The notes beneath the pieces were generated by a model, which searched no databases, had not been told where the DNA came from, and saw only the letters and a list, made by a program, of their open reading frames with translations. From assembly GCA_958436175.1 (NCBI GenBank), contig CAUBJF010000004.1:62001-126000 (forward strand): a stretch of 64,000 nt of DNA, in the 5' to 3' direction. Origin of the DNA: an uncultured Muribaculaceae bacterium. Lineage in GTDB: Bacteria; Bacteroidota; Bacteroidia; Bacteroidales; Muribaculaceae. This document shows, piece by piece, positions 1-9,002 of this stretch. Every line of letters begins with the position of its first letter. Within the stretch, counting starts at the first letter, position 1. The translations under genes were made by a program, and so were the position numbers.

Positions 1-477
1 TCGCTCAACGCCACACGTGCCGAAAACCACCCGGCAACACAGCTGTCGCTGACCAACAAGGGCGTTAACTACCGCTACATGGAAGGCAACTTCACCCGTA
101 CCGCCGACCTCGCCGGCAAAGCCGCCAAGAAGAGCGGCGTGCTGCCCAACGTATCTATCAAGGATGCCGAGCAGCCCGACCACTTCGGATTTGTCTACGA
201 CGGGTATATCGATATCCCCGAAACCGGCATCTACACCTTTATGGTGCTCAGCGACGACGGCTCCGTACTCTATATCGACGGAGACAAGGTGGTAGACAAC
301 GACGGCGGTCATGCCGCTGTGGCTGCCACGGGCCGCGTAGCTCTCGAAAAGGGCCTTCATCCCTACCGTCTCGACTATTTCGAGGACTATGAAGGCGAAG
401 AGCTCCGCTGGGGCTGGAAAGTGCCCGGCAGCGAAGAACTCGCTCCCATCCCTGATTCGGCTCTCTTCGTACGCTGA
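1..477 (+). CDS. PA14-domain C-terminus of a secreted enzyme (5' truncated by window edge)
   Basis: The frame is open from the first base, so this is the 3' end of a longer gene; the first internal ATG at 79 is not a credible start. The visible 158 residues are mostly a PA14 beta-sandwich, with signature segments such as YDGYIDIPETGIYTF, SDDGSVLYIDG and VVDNDGGH. PA14 domains usually bind carbohydrate and sit on secreted glycosidases or phosphatases. The tail is clearly paralogous to the C-terminus of the metallophosphoesterase at 9003-10463. The catalytic part lies upstream and cannot be seen; a GH20 or a metallophosphatase are both plausible. It ends 34 nt before the next lipoprotein gene and is probably in the same transcription unit. 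Confidence 0.8.
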   Translation, partial: SLNATRAENHPATQLSLTNKGVNYRYMEGNFTRTADLAGKAAKKSGVLPNVSIKDAEQPDHFGFVYDGYIDIPETGIYTFMVLSDDGSVLYIDGDKVVDNDGGHAAVAATGRVALEKGLHPYRLDYFEDYEGEELRWGWKVPGSEELAPIPDSALFVR

Positions 478-511
478 TTCATGACTGACAACCATTAAAC
501 CAATCGCAAAA

Positions 512-1426
512 ATGATAAAGAAGATTATCTATGTAGCTCTGGCTGTCACTGTGGCCTGCTGCAGCTCCTCGACCGGAGAAAAAGGCCAGGATCCTGATGT
601 CAACGGAGGAACCCAGGTCGCTCCTGTCGGCGATACCTCGCTCAATGTCATGAGCTTCAATATCCGCTACGACAATTCCGAAGACGGAGAGAACGGATGG
701 TCAACACGCCGTGACCGTGCTGCGAACGCTATCAAATTCTACGATGTCGACATCCTCGGCACCCAGGAGACGCTTCATAACCAGCTCGTCGACCTCCAGG
801 ATCGCCTTCCGGGCTACGCCCATATTGGTGTGGGTCGCGAGGACGGCAAAGAAGCCGGAGAATACAGCCCCATCTGGTACAAAAAGGATCGTTTCACTCT
901 CCAGAAGTCCGGTTATTTCTGGCTCAGCGAGACTCCCGATGTCGCCGGTTCGAAGGGCTGGGACGGTGCATGCGAACGTATCGCCACCTGGGCTGTCCTG
1001 ACCGACAACATGACGGGTAAATCCTTCTTCTTCATCAACACCCATCTCGACCATGTCGGTGTCGTTGCCCGTCGTGAAGGCATCAACCTCCTTTTCGACA
1101 AAATCAACGAGTACAGCGACGGTCTGCCCGTTATCGTTACCGGCGACTTCAACTCGACTCCCGATTCCGATGTCGTCAAGCATGTCACCGACACCAAGAA
1201 TTCCAACCACCTGACCGACTCCAAACAGCTTGCCGATGTTGTCTACGGTCCGTCGTGGAGCTGGCATGATTTCGGCGAGATTCCCTACGAACAGCGTCCT
1301 CTTCTCGACTACGTATTCGTGCGCGGCAACATCGATGTCGACCGCTACGGTGTCCTCGCAGAGACTGAGAACGGCAAGTTCCTCTCCGACCACGCCCCCC
1401 TGCTGGTGAATCTCACTCTTGAATAA
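512..1426 (+). CDS. Endonuclease/exonuclease/phosphatase (EEP) family lipoprotein
   Basis: The 304-residue protein has a signal peptide with a lipobox ending in CC near residues 16-17, so it is predicted to be a lipidated envelope protein. The rest matches the EEP fold: MSFNIRYD (first Asn), GTQE (metal-binding Glu), NTHLDH, the VTGDFNSTPDSD loop (Asp/Asn) and the terminal SDHAP with catalytic Asp-His. Secreted Bacteroidota members of this family hydrolyse phosphodiester or phosphomonoester bonds; the substrate (nucleic acid, lipid head group or phosphorylated sugar) cannot be read from sequence. It sits between a PA14 protein and an alkaline phosphatase, which suggests a role in phosphate release from a glycan or glycolipid. 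Confidence 0.9.
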   Translation: MIKKIIYVALAVTVACCSSSTGEKGQDPDVNGGTQVAPVGDTSLNVMSFNIRYDNSEDGENGWSTRRDRAANAIKFYDVDILGTQETLHNQLVDLQDRLPGYAHIGVGREDGKEAGEYSPIWYKKDRFTLQKSGYFWLSETPDVAGSKGWDGACERIATWAVLTDNMTGKSFFFINTHLDHVGVVARREGINLLFDKINEYSDGLPVIVTGDFNSTPDSDVVKHVTDTKNSNHLTDSKQLADVVYGPSWSWHDFGEIPYEQRPLLDYVFVRGNIDVDRYGVLAETENGKFLSDHAPLLVNLTLE

Positions 1427-1447
1427 GCAATCTACATAGCATAAGCA

Positions 1448-2635
1448 ATGAAAAAAATACTATTATCAGCAGCTTCGCTGCTCCTCATGACCCTGCTTGT
1501 CTGCCCATCATGTTCGAAAGCACCGGCAGAACAGACCCAGGAAGAAGGCCCCCTGACCAAAGGCCGCGATGTCGAACTGACATATGTCTACAACAGCCCA
1601 TACGATGTCGAAACTATCGAAGCACCTGCCAACGGCAAGGTGAAGAATGTCATTCTTATGATCGGCGACGGGATGAGTCTCGCCCATGTCTATACAGCAT
1701 GGACTGCCAACCGTGGCAAGCTGTGGCTTGAGAACGCACAGGCAACAGGTCTTTCCAAGACCTACTGCACCGACAAGCTCATCACCGACTCCGGAGCCGG
1801 CGGCACTGCCCTTGCAAGCGGCCATAAGACCAAATATCATTCCGTAGGTGTCGACCCTGACGGCAAGCCCCTCAAATCGCTCGTCGACTATGCCCACGAG
1901 AAAGGCATGGCTACCGGTGTGAACGTCACCTGCCGCCTATGGGACGCGACCCCGGCCGATTTTTGCTGCCATAATGCCGACCGCGATGCCGAGGATGCCA
2001 TCATGACCGACTATCCTACCTGCAACGCTGATATCGTTGTAGGTCCGGGCTGGGAGAAGATGATAGATCGTGCTGATGGACGCGATCTTCTCAAAGAATG
2101 TGCCGACAACGGCTACACCGTGACCCGTTCGCTCGAAGATTTCGAAAAATCAGACGCTGATAAGGCGTTCTGCGTTCCCTATCCCAAGGATACACCCCTT
2201 CCGGCAGAGCGCGGCAACTATCTCGAGCGTGCTGCCATGAAGACCATCGAGCAGCTCAGCAAGAATCCTAACGGTTTCTTCCTGATGATCGAAGGCTCGC
2301 AGCTCGACGACTACGGCCATTTCAATGATATCGACCTCCTCATGCAGGAGACTCTCGATTTCGACCGCACCATCGGTGCCGTGATGAAATGGGCTGCCAA
2401 GAACGGCGAGACACTCGTCGTCATCACTGCCGACCATGAGACCGGCGGCCTCACCCTCGTCGACGGCGACCTTGCCGAAGGCAAAATCGTGTGCAAGTTC
2501 TCGACCGGCGGCCACAGCGGCGTGATGGTTCCAGTCTATGCTTTCGGTCCCGGCTCGGAAAACTTCACAGGCATAATGGAGAATACCGATATTCCTCGCA
2601 AGATTGCCGCCCTCACCGATATCACTATCGAATAA
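1448..2635 (+). CDS. Alkaline phosphatase, lipoprotein
   Basis: A 395-residue alkaline phosphatase-fold enzyme. The N-terminus has a signal peptide and lipobox (LVCPSC). Metal and catalytic motifs are intact: MIGDGMS (first metal Asp), TDSGAGGTALASG with the predicted nucleophile Ser at about residue 115, EGSQLDDYGH, ITADHETGG and the late GGHSG histidine. Such enzymes hydrolyse phosphomonoesters in the periplasm or at the cell surface using two zinc ions and a magnesium. The gene starts 21 nt after the EEP gene, so the two are probably co-transcribed. The natural substrate is unknown. Confidence 0.93.
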   Translation: MKKILLSAASLLLMTLLVCPSCSKAPAEQTQEEGPLTKGRDVELTYVYNSPYDVETIEAPANGKVKNVILMIGDGMSLAHVYTAWTANRGKLWLENAQATGLSKTYCTDKLITDSGAGGTALASGHKTKYHSVGVDPDGKPLKSLVDYAHEKGMATGVNVTCRLWDATPADFCCHNADRDAEDAIMTDYPTCNADIVVGPGWEKMIDRADGRDLLKECADNGYTVTRSLEDFEKSDADKAFCVPYPKDTPLPAERGNYLERAAMKTIEQLSKNPNGFFLMIEGSQLDDYGHFNDIDLLMQETLDFDRTIGAVMKWAAKNGETLVVITADHETGGLTLVDGDLAEGKIVCKFSTGGHSGVMVPVYAFGPGSENFTGIMENTDIPRKIAALTDITIE

Positions 2636-2662
2636 TCATACTCCCTTTCTCAGTATAAATAT

Positions 2663-2692
2663 GCGGAGTCGGACTCTTTTGCCCGGCTCCGC
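2663..2692 (+). other. Intergenic RNA hairpin between alkaline phosphatase and glycosidase genes
   Basis: The arms GCGGAGTCGG (2663-2672) and CCGGCTCCGC (2683-2692) form a 10-bp stem with one G-T pair. The four Ts lie in the loop rather than after the stem, so it is not a canonical intrinsic terminator. It could be a partial terminator or an mRNA processing or stabilising element in the 78-nt gap. Confidence 0.5.
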
Positions 2693-2713
2693 TATAAACC
2701 AATCATAAAGCTA

Positions 2714-4333
2714 ATGAGCATAAAGATATTGACTACTGCCCTGGCGGCTACCTCCATGCTGGCAATGGCGACGACTGCCTCGGCTCAGTCCTGCGGCAAC
2801 GACGTGAAGTACAAGCTGCCCTATAAGAACACCTATGTCAAGGAAATCTTCACGGCAGAGAACGAATTCCGCACTATGAAGCCCGAGAGCATCGTGCCCG
2901 GCACTTTCGAGGAAGCCAAGACCATTCTTCCCAATCCTATATGGCCCGGTCATGACAAAGAGCTCGAGATGTACTGGCGTGCATGGGAGATAGGCATAGG
3001 CAATATCCGGCAGGTGCCCGAAGGCTCCGGTTTTGTGAGCCCGTATATCGACACGGCCTACAACGGCAATATCTTTATGTGGGACAGCAGCTTCATCCTC
3101 ATCTTCGCAAAGTACGGCGAGCGTTTCTTCCCCTTCCAGCACACTCTCAACAACTTCTATGCCAAGCAGCATCCCGACGGCTTTATCTGCCGCGAAATCA
3201 AGTCGGACGGCGCTGACTGCTTCGAGCGCTACGACCCCACAAGCACAGGGCCAAACCTGATGCCATGGTGCGAGATTCTCTACTATCACCAGTTCGGCGA
3301 TACCGACCGCCTGCACAAGATTTTCGCCCCACTCTGCGGCTATAACAACTGGCTGCGCCTCAACCATACATGGCAGAACGGCACATACTGGAACAGCGGC
3401 TGGGGATGCGGCATGGACAATATGCCTCGTGTCCCCGAAGACTATAACCAGATTTTCAGCCACGGTCACATGACATGGCTCGACACCAACCTCCAGCAGA
3501 TTATCGCAGCCAACGCCCTTCTCGAAATCGGTTTCTATATCGAGCGCTGGCAGGAAATCGAAGACTATGAAGAGGAGGCCAAGATGCTGACAAAATATGT
3601 CGGCTCCAAGATGTGGAATGACTCTACAGGTTTTCTCCACGACCAGTACCGCGACGGCAGCCTCTGTCCTACAAAAGGTATAGGCGCTTACTGGGCACTT
3701 CTCACACCCGGTGTCCTCGACAAAGACAAGATGGACCGCATGGTGGCCCACCTGACCGACACAACCCAGTTCAAGCGTCCCGGCATGGTGCCTTCCATCA
3801 CTCGCGACAATCCCAAATACCGCGACAATGGCCGCTACTGGCAGGGCGGTGTATGGCCCGGTACGAACTATATGGTGATGTACGGCCTGACCAAGAACGG
3901 CTACAATGACCTTGCCCGTGAGATTGCCAGGAACCACTACAACGAAGTTCTCGAAGTCTACAAGAAGAAAGGTACATTCTACGAATACTATTCTCCCGAA
4001 GCTATGAAACCAGGTTTCATGGCGCGCGACGAATTTATCGGCTGGACAGGTCTTGCGCCTATTGCCGAACTCATAGAGTTCATTTTCGGTATCCGTGCCG
4101 ACTATCCCGAAAACGAGATTGTATGGGATATGACGCTTAACGACGAACACGGTATCGAGCGCTATCCTTTCGGTCCTGAGGGAAATATCACCCTGAAGAC
4201 CGCCAAGCGCCGTAACGCTGCAGAGGAACCGCGTCTCACTGTCGATTCCAATGTGCCCTTCCGCCTAAAGGTCCTCTATGGCAACGGTAAGGAAAAGACG
4301 GTCAACGTAGTTCCCGGTACTACGACCTATTGA
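2714..4333 (+). CDS. Secreted (alpha/alpha)6 glycoside hydrolase, MGH1/GH63-like
   Basis: The 539-residue protein has a cleavable Sec signal ending in TASAQS (about residues 1-25). The remainder resembles the inverting alpha/alpha-toroid glucosidases and mannosidases grouped as MGH1-like, GH63 and GH37: FMWDSSF, SGWGCGMDNMPR, WQGGVWPGTNY, FYEYYSPE and FIGWTGL. By family analogy Asp235 (in GCGMDN) is the likely general acid and Glu424 (in FYEYY) the likely base. Members cleave alpha-glucosides, trehalose, mannosylglycerate or N-glycan-type alpha-linkages; which one applies is not decidable here. Two GH20 hexosaminidases follow directly, which favours host-type glycans over storage sugars. It follows the alkaline phosphatase after a 78-nt gap containing a hairpin. 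Confidence 0.78.
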   Translation: MSIKILTTALAATSMLAMATTASAQSCGNDVKYKLPYKNTYVKEIFTAENEFRTMKPESIVPGTFEEAKTILPNPIWPGHDKELEMYWRAWEIGIGNIRQVPEGSGFVSPYIDTAYNGNIFMWDSSFILIFAKYGERFFPFQHTLNNFYAKQHPDGFICREIKSDGADCFERYDPTSTGPNLMPWCEILYYHQFGDTDRLHKIFAPLCGYNNWLRLNHTWQNGTYWNSGWGCGMDNMPRVPEDYNQIFSHGHMTWLDTNLQQIIAANALLEIGFYIERWQEIEDYEEEAKMLTKYVGSKMWNDSTGFLHDQYRDGSLCPTKGIGAYWALLTPGVLDKDKMDRMVAHLTDTTQFKRPGMVPSITRDNPKYRDNGRYWQGGVWPGTNYMVMYGLTKNGYNDLAREIARNHYNEVLEVYKKKGTFYEYYSPEAMKPGFMARDEFIGWTGLAPIAELIEFIFGIRADYPENEIVWDMTLNDEHGIERYPFGPEGNITLKTAKRRNAAEEPRLTVDSNVPFRLKVLYGNGKEKTVNVVPGTTTY

Positions 4334-4361
4334 TTCGCATACCTCTCTCACCTTAAATCTG

Positions 4362-6608
4362 ATGAAGCCAAGTCTGATAGCCATAATTGTCTCTATGCTT
4401 GTCCTCGGAGCCTGTACTCCGAAGGACAAGCCCTCATATCTTCCTGTAATTCCGCAGCCTAACGCTTTCGAATATGGTAAAGGTTCCGTCACTATAGACG
4501 ACAGGATTGTGCTCGTTTTCCCGGATGGGAATGAGAATGTCGGAAAAGTGGTCGATTATCTGTCAGACCGTTTTTCCATCACTCTCGACAGAGGTATGGT
4601 ACCTGTCTTCCTCCGTGTCGATTCCACCTTGTCTCCCGAGGCATACATCCTCGATGTCAGTGCTTCGGACGGTGTCGAGATTCTTTCGGCTCCTGACGGT
4701 AGCGGATGGTTCTACGGTGCCCAGACCCTCATGCAGCTGCGCGAGGCCGGGAATGGGAAGATAGATGCGGTGCATATCGAGGATGCGCCCCGCTTCTCTT
4801 ATCGCGGTGCTTTGATGGATCCTGCCCGCAATTTCATGCCAAAGGAGTTCGTATTCCGTTTCCTCGACCTTATGGCTCTCTATAAGCTGAACGTATTTCA
4901 TATGCACCTTACCGACGACCAGGGCTGGCGCATCGAAATCGACAGATATCCTCGTCTAACGGAAGTAGGGGCATCGCGTCCGTATACACAGCTCGGCGCG
5001 TCGGAATACTATTTCGAGCCGACGTACGACGGCAAACCCGTCTCAGGCTACTACACCAAGGACGACATTCGCGAAATAGTTGCCTATGCCGCCGACCGTT
5101 TCATAACTGTCATCCCTGAAATCGACATGCCCGGCCATGCCTCGGCTGCTATCGCCGCATATCCGGAACTTTCATGCGGATTGAAGGACAAATATACTGT
5201 ACAACCCGGTTTCGGTGTCTTCGAGGATGTTTTCTGTCCTAAAAAGGAGACCATCGAATTCCTTTGCAACGTCCTCGACGAGGTTATCGATCTTTTCCCT
5301 GGCGAGTATATAATGATAGGCGGCGACGAGTGCCCGAAGAAGGCATGGAAAGCCTGCGCACACTGCCAGAACCTTATCAAGCATGAGAATCTTGCCGACG
5401 AGCACGAGCTTCAGAGCTATTTCATCAAACGCATAGAGGAACATGTCAACAGCCGTGGCCGCAAGATTATCGGCTGGGACGAAATCCTCGAAGGAGGTCT
5501 TGCACCCAATGCCACCGTAATGTCGTGGCGAGGGGTCAGTGGCGGCAGGGCTGCGGCACTCAGCGGTCATGATGCCATCATGGCACCGTCGCACTGGTGC
5601 TATCTCAACCATTACCAGCAGTACGAGGGCAACGAGCCTCTTGGCGGCGGCGGTTTCCTGCCTCTCGACACCGTCTACAGCTTCGAGCCCGTAACGCCTG
5701 ATATGCCCGACAGCCTCGCACATCATATCATAGGTGTTCAGGCCAACATATGGGGCGAATTTATCCAGACACCGGAATATTTCGAATATATGGCTTTCCC
5801 ACGCCTTCTGGCCATGGCCGAGGTGCAGTGGACGCAGCCTTCGCGCAAGAATTTCGACAATTTCTGCCGTGTGCTCGACGGCGAATTCAGCCGTCTTGAT
5901 TCGCTCGGTGTCAACGCCGGTCGTAATTTCTACGAAGTAAACATCTACGGCGGCTACAACGACTCCATCGGGACATATGAGGCCCGTCTGTCTACATTCT
6001 GCCCTGATGGCACTATCGAATATACTCTCGACGACAGCACATTCACAACTCCGGCCGTATATACAGCTCCGGTCGCTCTCGATACCGCTACGACTGTCTA
6101 TGCGCGTGTCGTCCGCGACGGTAAGGTGATGGGACGTGTCAACAAGCGCATCCTCGCTGCCAGCAAGGCTTCCGGAGCGAAGACAGTGCTCGACATCCAT
6201 CGCGAGATGATAGACGGTTACGTCAGCAAAGTCCGCGACGGAAAAGGCTGGGTCTGGCTCGGCGAGGAAGGACCCGGCGAGGTGACGCTCGATTTCGGCA
6301 AGCCGACAGAATTCAGTAACGTTGCCACTAACGTGCTGTGGCGGCCTGCCACGAAGCTGTGGTTTCCGACCGCTATAGAAGTAGCGGTGTCGGATGACGG
6401 CGAGACATTCGAGACTGTAACACGTCGAGACCTCAGTTTCGATACCGATGTCAAGGCTGCAACAGCCTATCCCGTGTCCGTCTCTTTCGAGCCGGTCAGC
6501 AAGCGCTACGTCCGCGTCACCCTCGTTCCTTCAGGCAAAGTGCAGGCAGGATATGAGCATGCCGGCGAAGAATCGTGGGTGGGTGCCGACGAACTTATGA
6601 TATACTGA
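4362..6608 (+). CDS. Beta-N-acetylhexosaminidase, GH20 lipoprotein (first copy)
   Basis: A 748-residue GH20 enzyme with a lipobox (LVLGACT). Domain order: signal peptide, GH20b lead domain (about 28-125), (beta/alpha)8 catalytic domain (about 130-490), a chitobiase/hexosaminidase C-terminal sheet (about 525-590) and a discoidin (F5/8 type C)-like module at the end. Motifs include GALMDPARNF, HLTDDQGWRIEIDRYP, PEIDMPGHASAA and IGGDECPKKAW, which holds the catalytic Asp322-Glu323 pair of substrate-assisted catalysis. It removes non-reducing terminal beta-GlcNAc or GalNAc at the cell surface or in the periplasm. It begins 28 nt after the MGH1-like gene and is followed 15 nt later by a close paralogue. 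Confidence 0.94.
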   Translation: MKPSLIAIIVSMLVLGACTPKDKPSYLPVIPQPNAFEYGKGSVTIDDRIVLVFPDGNENVGKVVDYLSDRFSITLDRGMVPVFLRVDSTLSPEAYILDVSASDGVEILSAPDGSGWFYGAQTLMQLREAGNGKIDAVHIEDAPRFSYRGALMDPARNFMPKEFVFRFLDLMALYKLNVFHMHLTDDQGWRIEIDRYPRLTEVGASRPYTQLGASEYYFEPTYDGKPVSGYYTKDDIREIVAYAADRFITVIPEIDMPGHASAAIAAYPELSCGLKDKYTVQPGFGVFEDVFCPKKETIEFLCNVLDEVIDLFPGEYIMIGGDECPKKAWKACAHCQNLIKHENLADEHELQSYFIKRIEEHVNSRGRKIIGWDEILEGGLAPNATVMSWRGVSGGRAAALSGHDAIMAPSHWCYLNHYQQYEGNEPLGGGGFLPLDTVYSFEPVTPDMPDSLAHHIIGVQANIWGEFIQTPEYFEYMAFPRLLAMAEVQWTQPSRKNFDNFCRVLDGEFSRLDSLGVNAGRNFYEVNIYGGYNDSIGTYEARLSTFCPDGTIEYTLDDSTFTTPAVYTAPVALDTATTVYARVVRDGKVMGRVNKRILAASKASGAKTVLDIHREMIDGYVSKVRDGKGWVWLGEEGPGEVTLDFGKPTEFSNVATNVLWRPATKLWFPTAIEVAVSDDGETFETVTRRDLSFDTDVKAATAYPVSVSFEPVSKRYVRVTLVPSGKVQAGYEHAGEESWVGADELMIY

Positions 6609-6623
6609 TAATTAAGAATATAT

Positions 6624-8885
6624 ATGGCAATAAGATTTATAAAGGCTACGATAGCCGCCATGGCTGTTACGGCTATGGCATTGTCGTCGTGCAGTACAGC
6701 CCATAAACCCGATTATCTGCCCGTGATACCTCAGCCGAATGGCTTCGAGGCCGGTAGCGGACGTGTGGCTATTTCCGATATCATCGATTTGAACTATCCT
6801 GAGGGCAATGACGGCGCTGCAAAGGTTGCCCGTTATCTCTCCGACCGCTTCAGCATCAAGGACGGGGAAGGCTCCACGCCTGTAATCCTGACAGTCGACA
6901 CAGCCCTTGCTCCCGAAGCCTACGTCCTCGACATCACGCCTTCACGAGGGGTATCGATAAGCTCTTCGGCCGACGGTGCAGGATGGTTCTACGGCGTGCA
7001 GACGCTCATACAGCTCCGTAATGCCGGGAATGGGACAGTCGATGCCGTGCATGTCGACGATGCTCCGCGTTTCAGCTATCGCGGTGCGCTTATGGATCCG
7101 GCACGCAACTGGCAGCCGAAGGAAGAAGTGCTGAAGTTCATCGACCTGATGGCACTCTACAAGCTTAATTACTTCCATTTCCATCTTACCAACGACCAGG
7201 GCTGGCGCATCGAAATCGACCGCTATCCCAAGCTCATGGAGATAGGTTCCACGCGCCCCTATACGCAGATAGGACATTCCGATTACTATTTCCCCGTGCG
7301 TTTCGACGGAATAGAAGACAGCGGCTACTATACCAAGAACGACATACGCGAAATCGTTGCCTATGCCGCCGACCGTTTCATCACCGTCATCCCCGAGATA
7401 GAGATGCCCGGTCATGCTTCAGCTGCTCTGGCGGCATATCCCGAACTTTCGTGCGGCCTCGGAAAGACCTACAAGGTCCAGCCCGAATTTGATGTCTTCG
7501 ACGAGGTGTTCTGTCCCAAGGAAGAGACTTTCGAATTCCTTTGCAATGTGCTCGACGAAGTTATAGAAATGTTCCCGAGCAAATATATCAACATAGGCGG
7601 CGACGAATGTCCTAAGAAAGCATGGGCCAAATGCGATCATTGCCAGGCCATGATCAAGCGCCTCGGACTTGCCGATGAGGACGAGCTTCAAAGCTATTTC
7701 ATCAAGCGCATCGAGGAACATGTCAACAGCCGTGGCCGCAGCATTATAGGCTGGGACGAAATCCTCGAAGGTGGGCTTGCCCCGAATGCCACAGTTATGT
7801 CATGGCGAGGCGAGGAGGGCGGTATAGCAGCTGCTTCTGCCGGTCATGATGTCATCATGTCTCCTTCGCACTGGTGCTATCTCGATTACTATCAGCAGGA
7901 TCCCGTACTGGCTCCTATGGCAATCGGAGGATACCTGCCTATCGATACTGTCTACAGCTACGACCCTGTTTCCGAGCAGATTCCTGACAGTCTCCGCCAC
8001 CATGTCATCGGCGCACAGGCCAATGTCTGGGGCGAATATACGCAGACTCCGGAGTATTTCGAGTATCTGGCGTTCCCACGTCTTCTTGCAATGTCGGAAG
8101 TGCAGTGGACACAGCCGTCGCGCAAGAATTTCGACAATTTCTGCCGAGTCCTCGACGCTGAGTTCCCACGCCTCGACGCGCTCGGCGTAAACGCCTGCCG
8201 TAATTTCTATCAGGCAAACATCTTCGGTCGCTACAATCCGGCTATAAAGTCTTACGAAGTAGAACTTAAGACCCTGACTCCGGATTCCGAGATAGAATAT
8301 ACTCTTGGCGACAGCACATTCGCTTCTCCGAATAAATATACCGCCCCCTTTGCTCTTGACGGCAATGCTACGGTATATGCCCGTGTGATGCGCGACGGCA
8401 AGCCTGCCGGCGACATATCGCAGCGCATATTCAAAGTAAGCAAGGCAACAGGCTCCGTCGTGAATCCGGAACATCTCTCCGGACTTGTAGACGGATATGT
8501 CGGAACGGATCGTGATGCCCATGCCTGGAACGTCCTGCGTAACGAAGAAGATGATGTTGTCACATTCGAGTTTGCCGAGCCGACAGAGATAAGCTCTGTC
8601 AGCGGAAGTTCGATATGGAGGCCGAACTATATGTGGTGGCCTTTATCAGCCATGACAGTCGAGGTTTCGTACGATGGCGAGAACTATACCAAGGTCGCCG
8701 AGAAAGAATTTAAGTTCGACCTGAGTCCTACAGTAGCCACAGTCTATGATTTCGACATCGCATTTGAGCCGGTGAACGCGAAATATGTGCGCCTGCATAT
8801 CCGACCCTTCGGCGAAAGTCTGCCCGGTTATTATCATGCGGGAGAGCCTACTGTCGTGACGGTTGACGAAATAGAGATAAATTAA
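6624..8885 (+). CDS. Beta-N-acetylhexosaminidase, GH20 lipoprotein (second copy)
   Basis: A 753-residue paralogue of the preceding gene with the same layout: lipobox (MALSSC), GH20b domain, catalytic barrel, chitobiase-type C-terminal sheet and discoidin-like module. The catalytic pair is Asp327-Glu328 in IGGDECPKKAW, and HLTNDQGWRIEIDRYP is nearly identical to its neighbour. Long blocks such as the region around FIKRIEEHVNSRGR are shared between the two. Differences concentrate in the signal region, in the loop before FLPLDT/YLPIDT and in the C-terminal binding module. This suggests a tandem duplication followed by divergence in substrate or linkage preference. A hairpin terminator follows. 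Confidence 0.94.
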   Translation: MAIRFIKATIAAMAVTAMALSSCSTAHKPDYLPVIPQPNGFEAGSGRVAISDIIDLNYPEGNDGAAKVARYLSDRFSIKDGEGSTPVILTVDTALAPEAYVLDITPSRGVSISSSADGAGWFYGVQTLIQLRNAGNGTVDAVHVDDAPRFSYRGALMDPARNWQPKEEVLKFIDLMALYKLNYFHFHLTNDQGWRIEIDRYPKLMEIGSTRPYTQIGHSDYYFPVRFDGIEDSGYYTKNDIREIVAYAADRFITVIPEIEMPGHASAALAAYPELSCGLGKTYKVQPEFDVFDEVFCPKEETFEFLCNVLDEVIEMFPSKYINIGGDECPKKAWAKCDHCQAMIKRLGLADEDELQSYFIKRIEEHVNSRGRSIIGWDEILEGGLAPNATVMSWRGEEGGIAAASAGHDVIMSPSHWCYLDYYQQDPVLAPMAIGGYLPIDTVYSYDPVSEQIPDSLRHHVIGAQANVWGEYTQTPEYFEYLAFPRLLAMSEVQWTQPSRKNFDNFCRVLDAEFPRLDALGVNACRNFYQANIFGRYNPAIKSYEVELKTLTPDSEIEYTLGDSTFASPNKYTAPFALDGNATVYARVMRDGKPAGDISQRIFKVSKATGSVVNPEHLSGLVDGYVGTDRDAHAWNVLRNEEDDVVTFEFAEPTEISSVSGSSIWRPNYMWWPLSAMTVEVSYDGENYTKVAEKEFKFDLSPTVATVYDFDIAFEPVNAKYVRLHIRPFGESLPGYYHAGEPTVVTVDEIEIN

Positions 8886-8902
8886 TCTAATTCTATATTT
8901 AT

Positions 8903-8977
8903 GGTCAGAGGCGTAAAAGAGTCGGAAGGTATTTGTCTATCGCACCTTCTTTCGCTATTGCAGCCTCTGGCCTTTTT
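8903..8977 (+). terminator. Nested hairpin with T-tract after the GH20 pair
   Basis: GGTCAGAGGC (8903-8912) pairs with GCCTCTGGCC (8963-8972) over 10 bp with one wobble. An inner stem GGAAGGT (8924-8930) pairs with ACCTTCT (8944-8950). Five Ts follow the outer stem, giving an intrinsic-terminator or attenuator layout upstream of the metallophosphoesterase gene. Confidence 0.6.
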
Positions 8978-9002
8978 CAATCAAAGACTCTAAAGTTTTA
9001 TC

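Noticed and set aside
2711..4150. 479-codon minus-strand frame opposite the MGH1-like gene
   Set aside because: No family features and low-complexity Val/His-rich translation; it mirrors a well-supported glycosidase gene.
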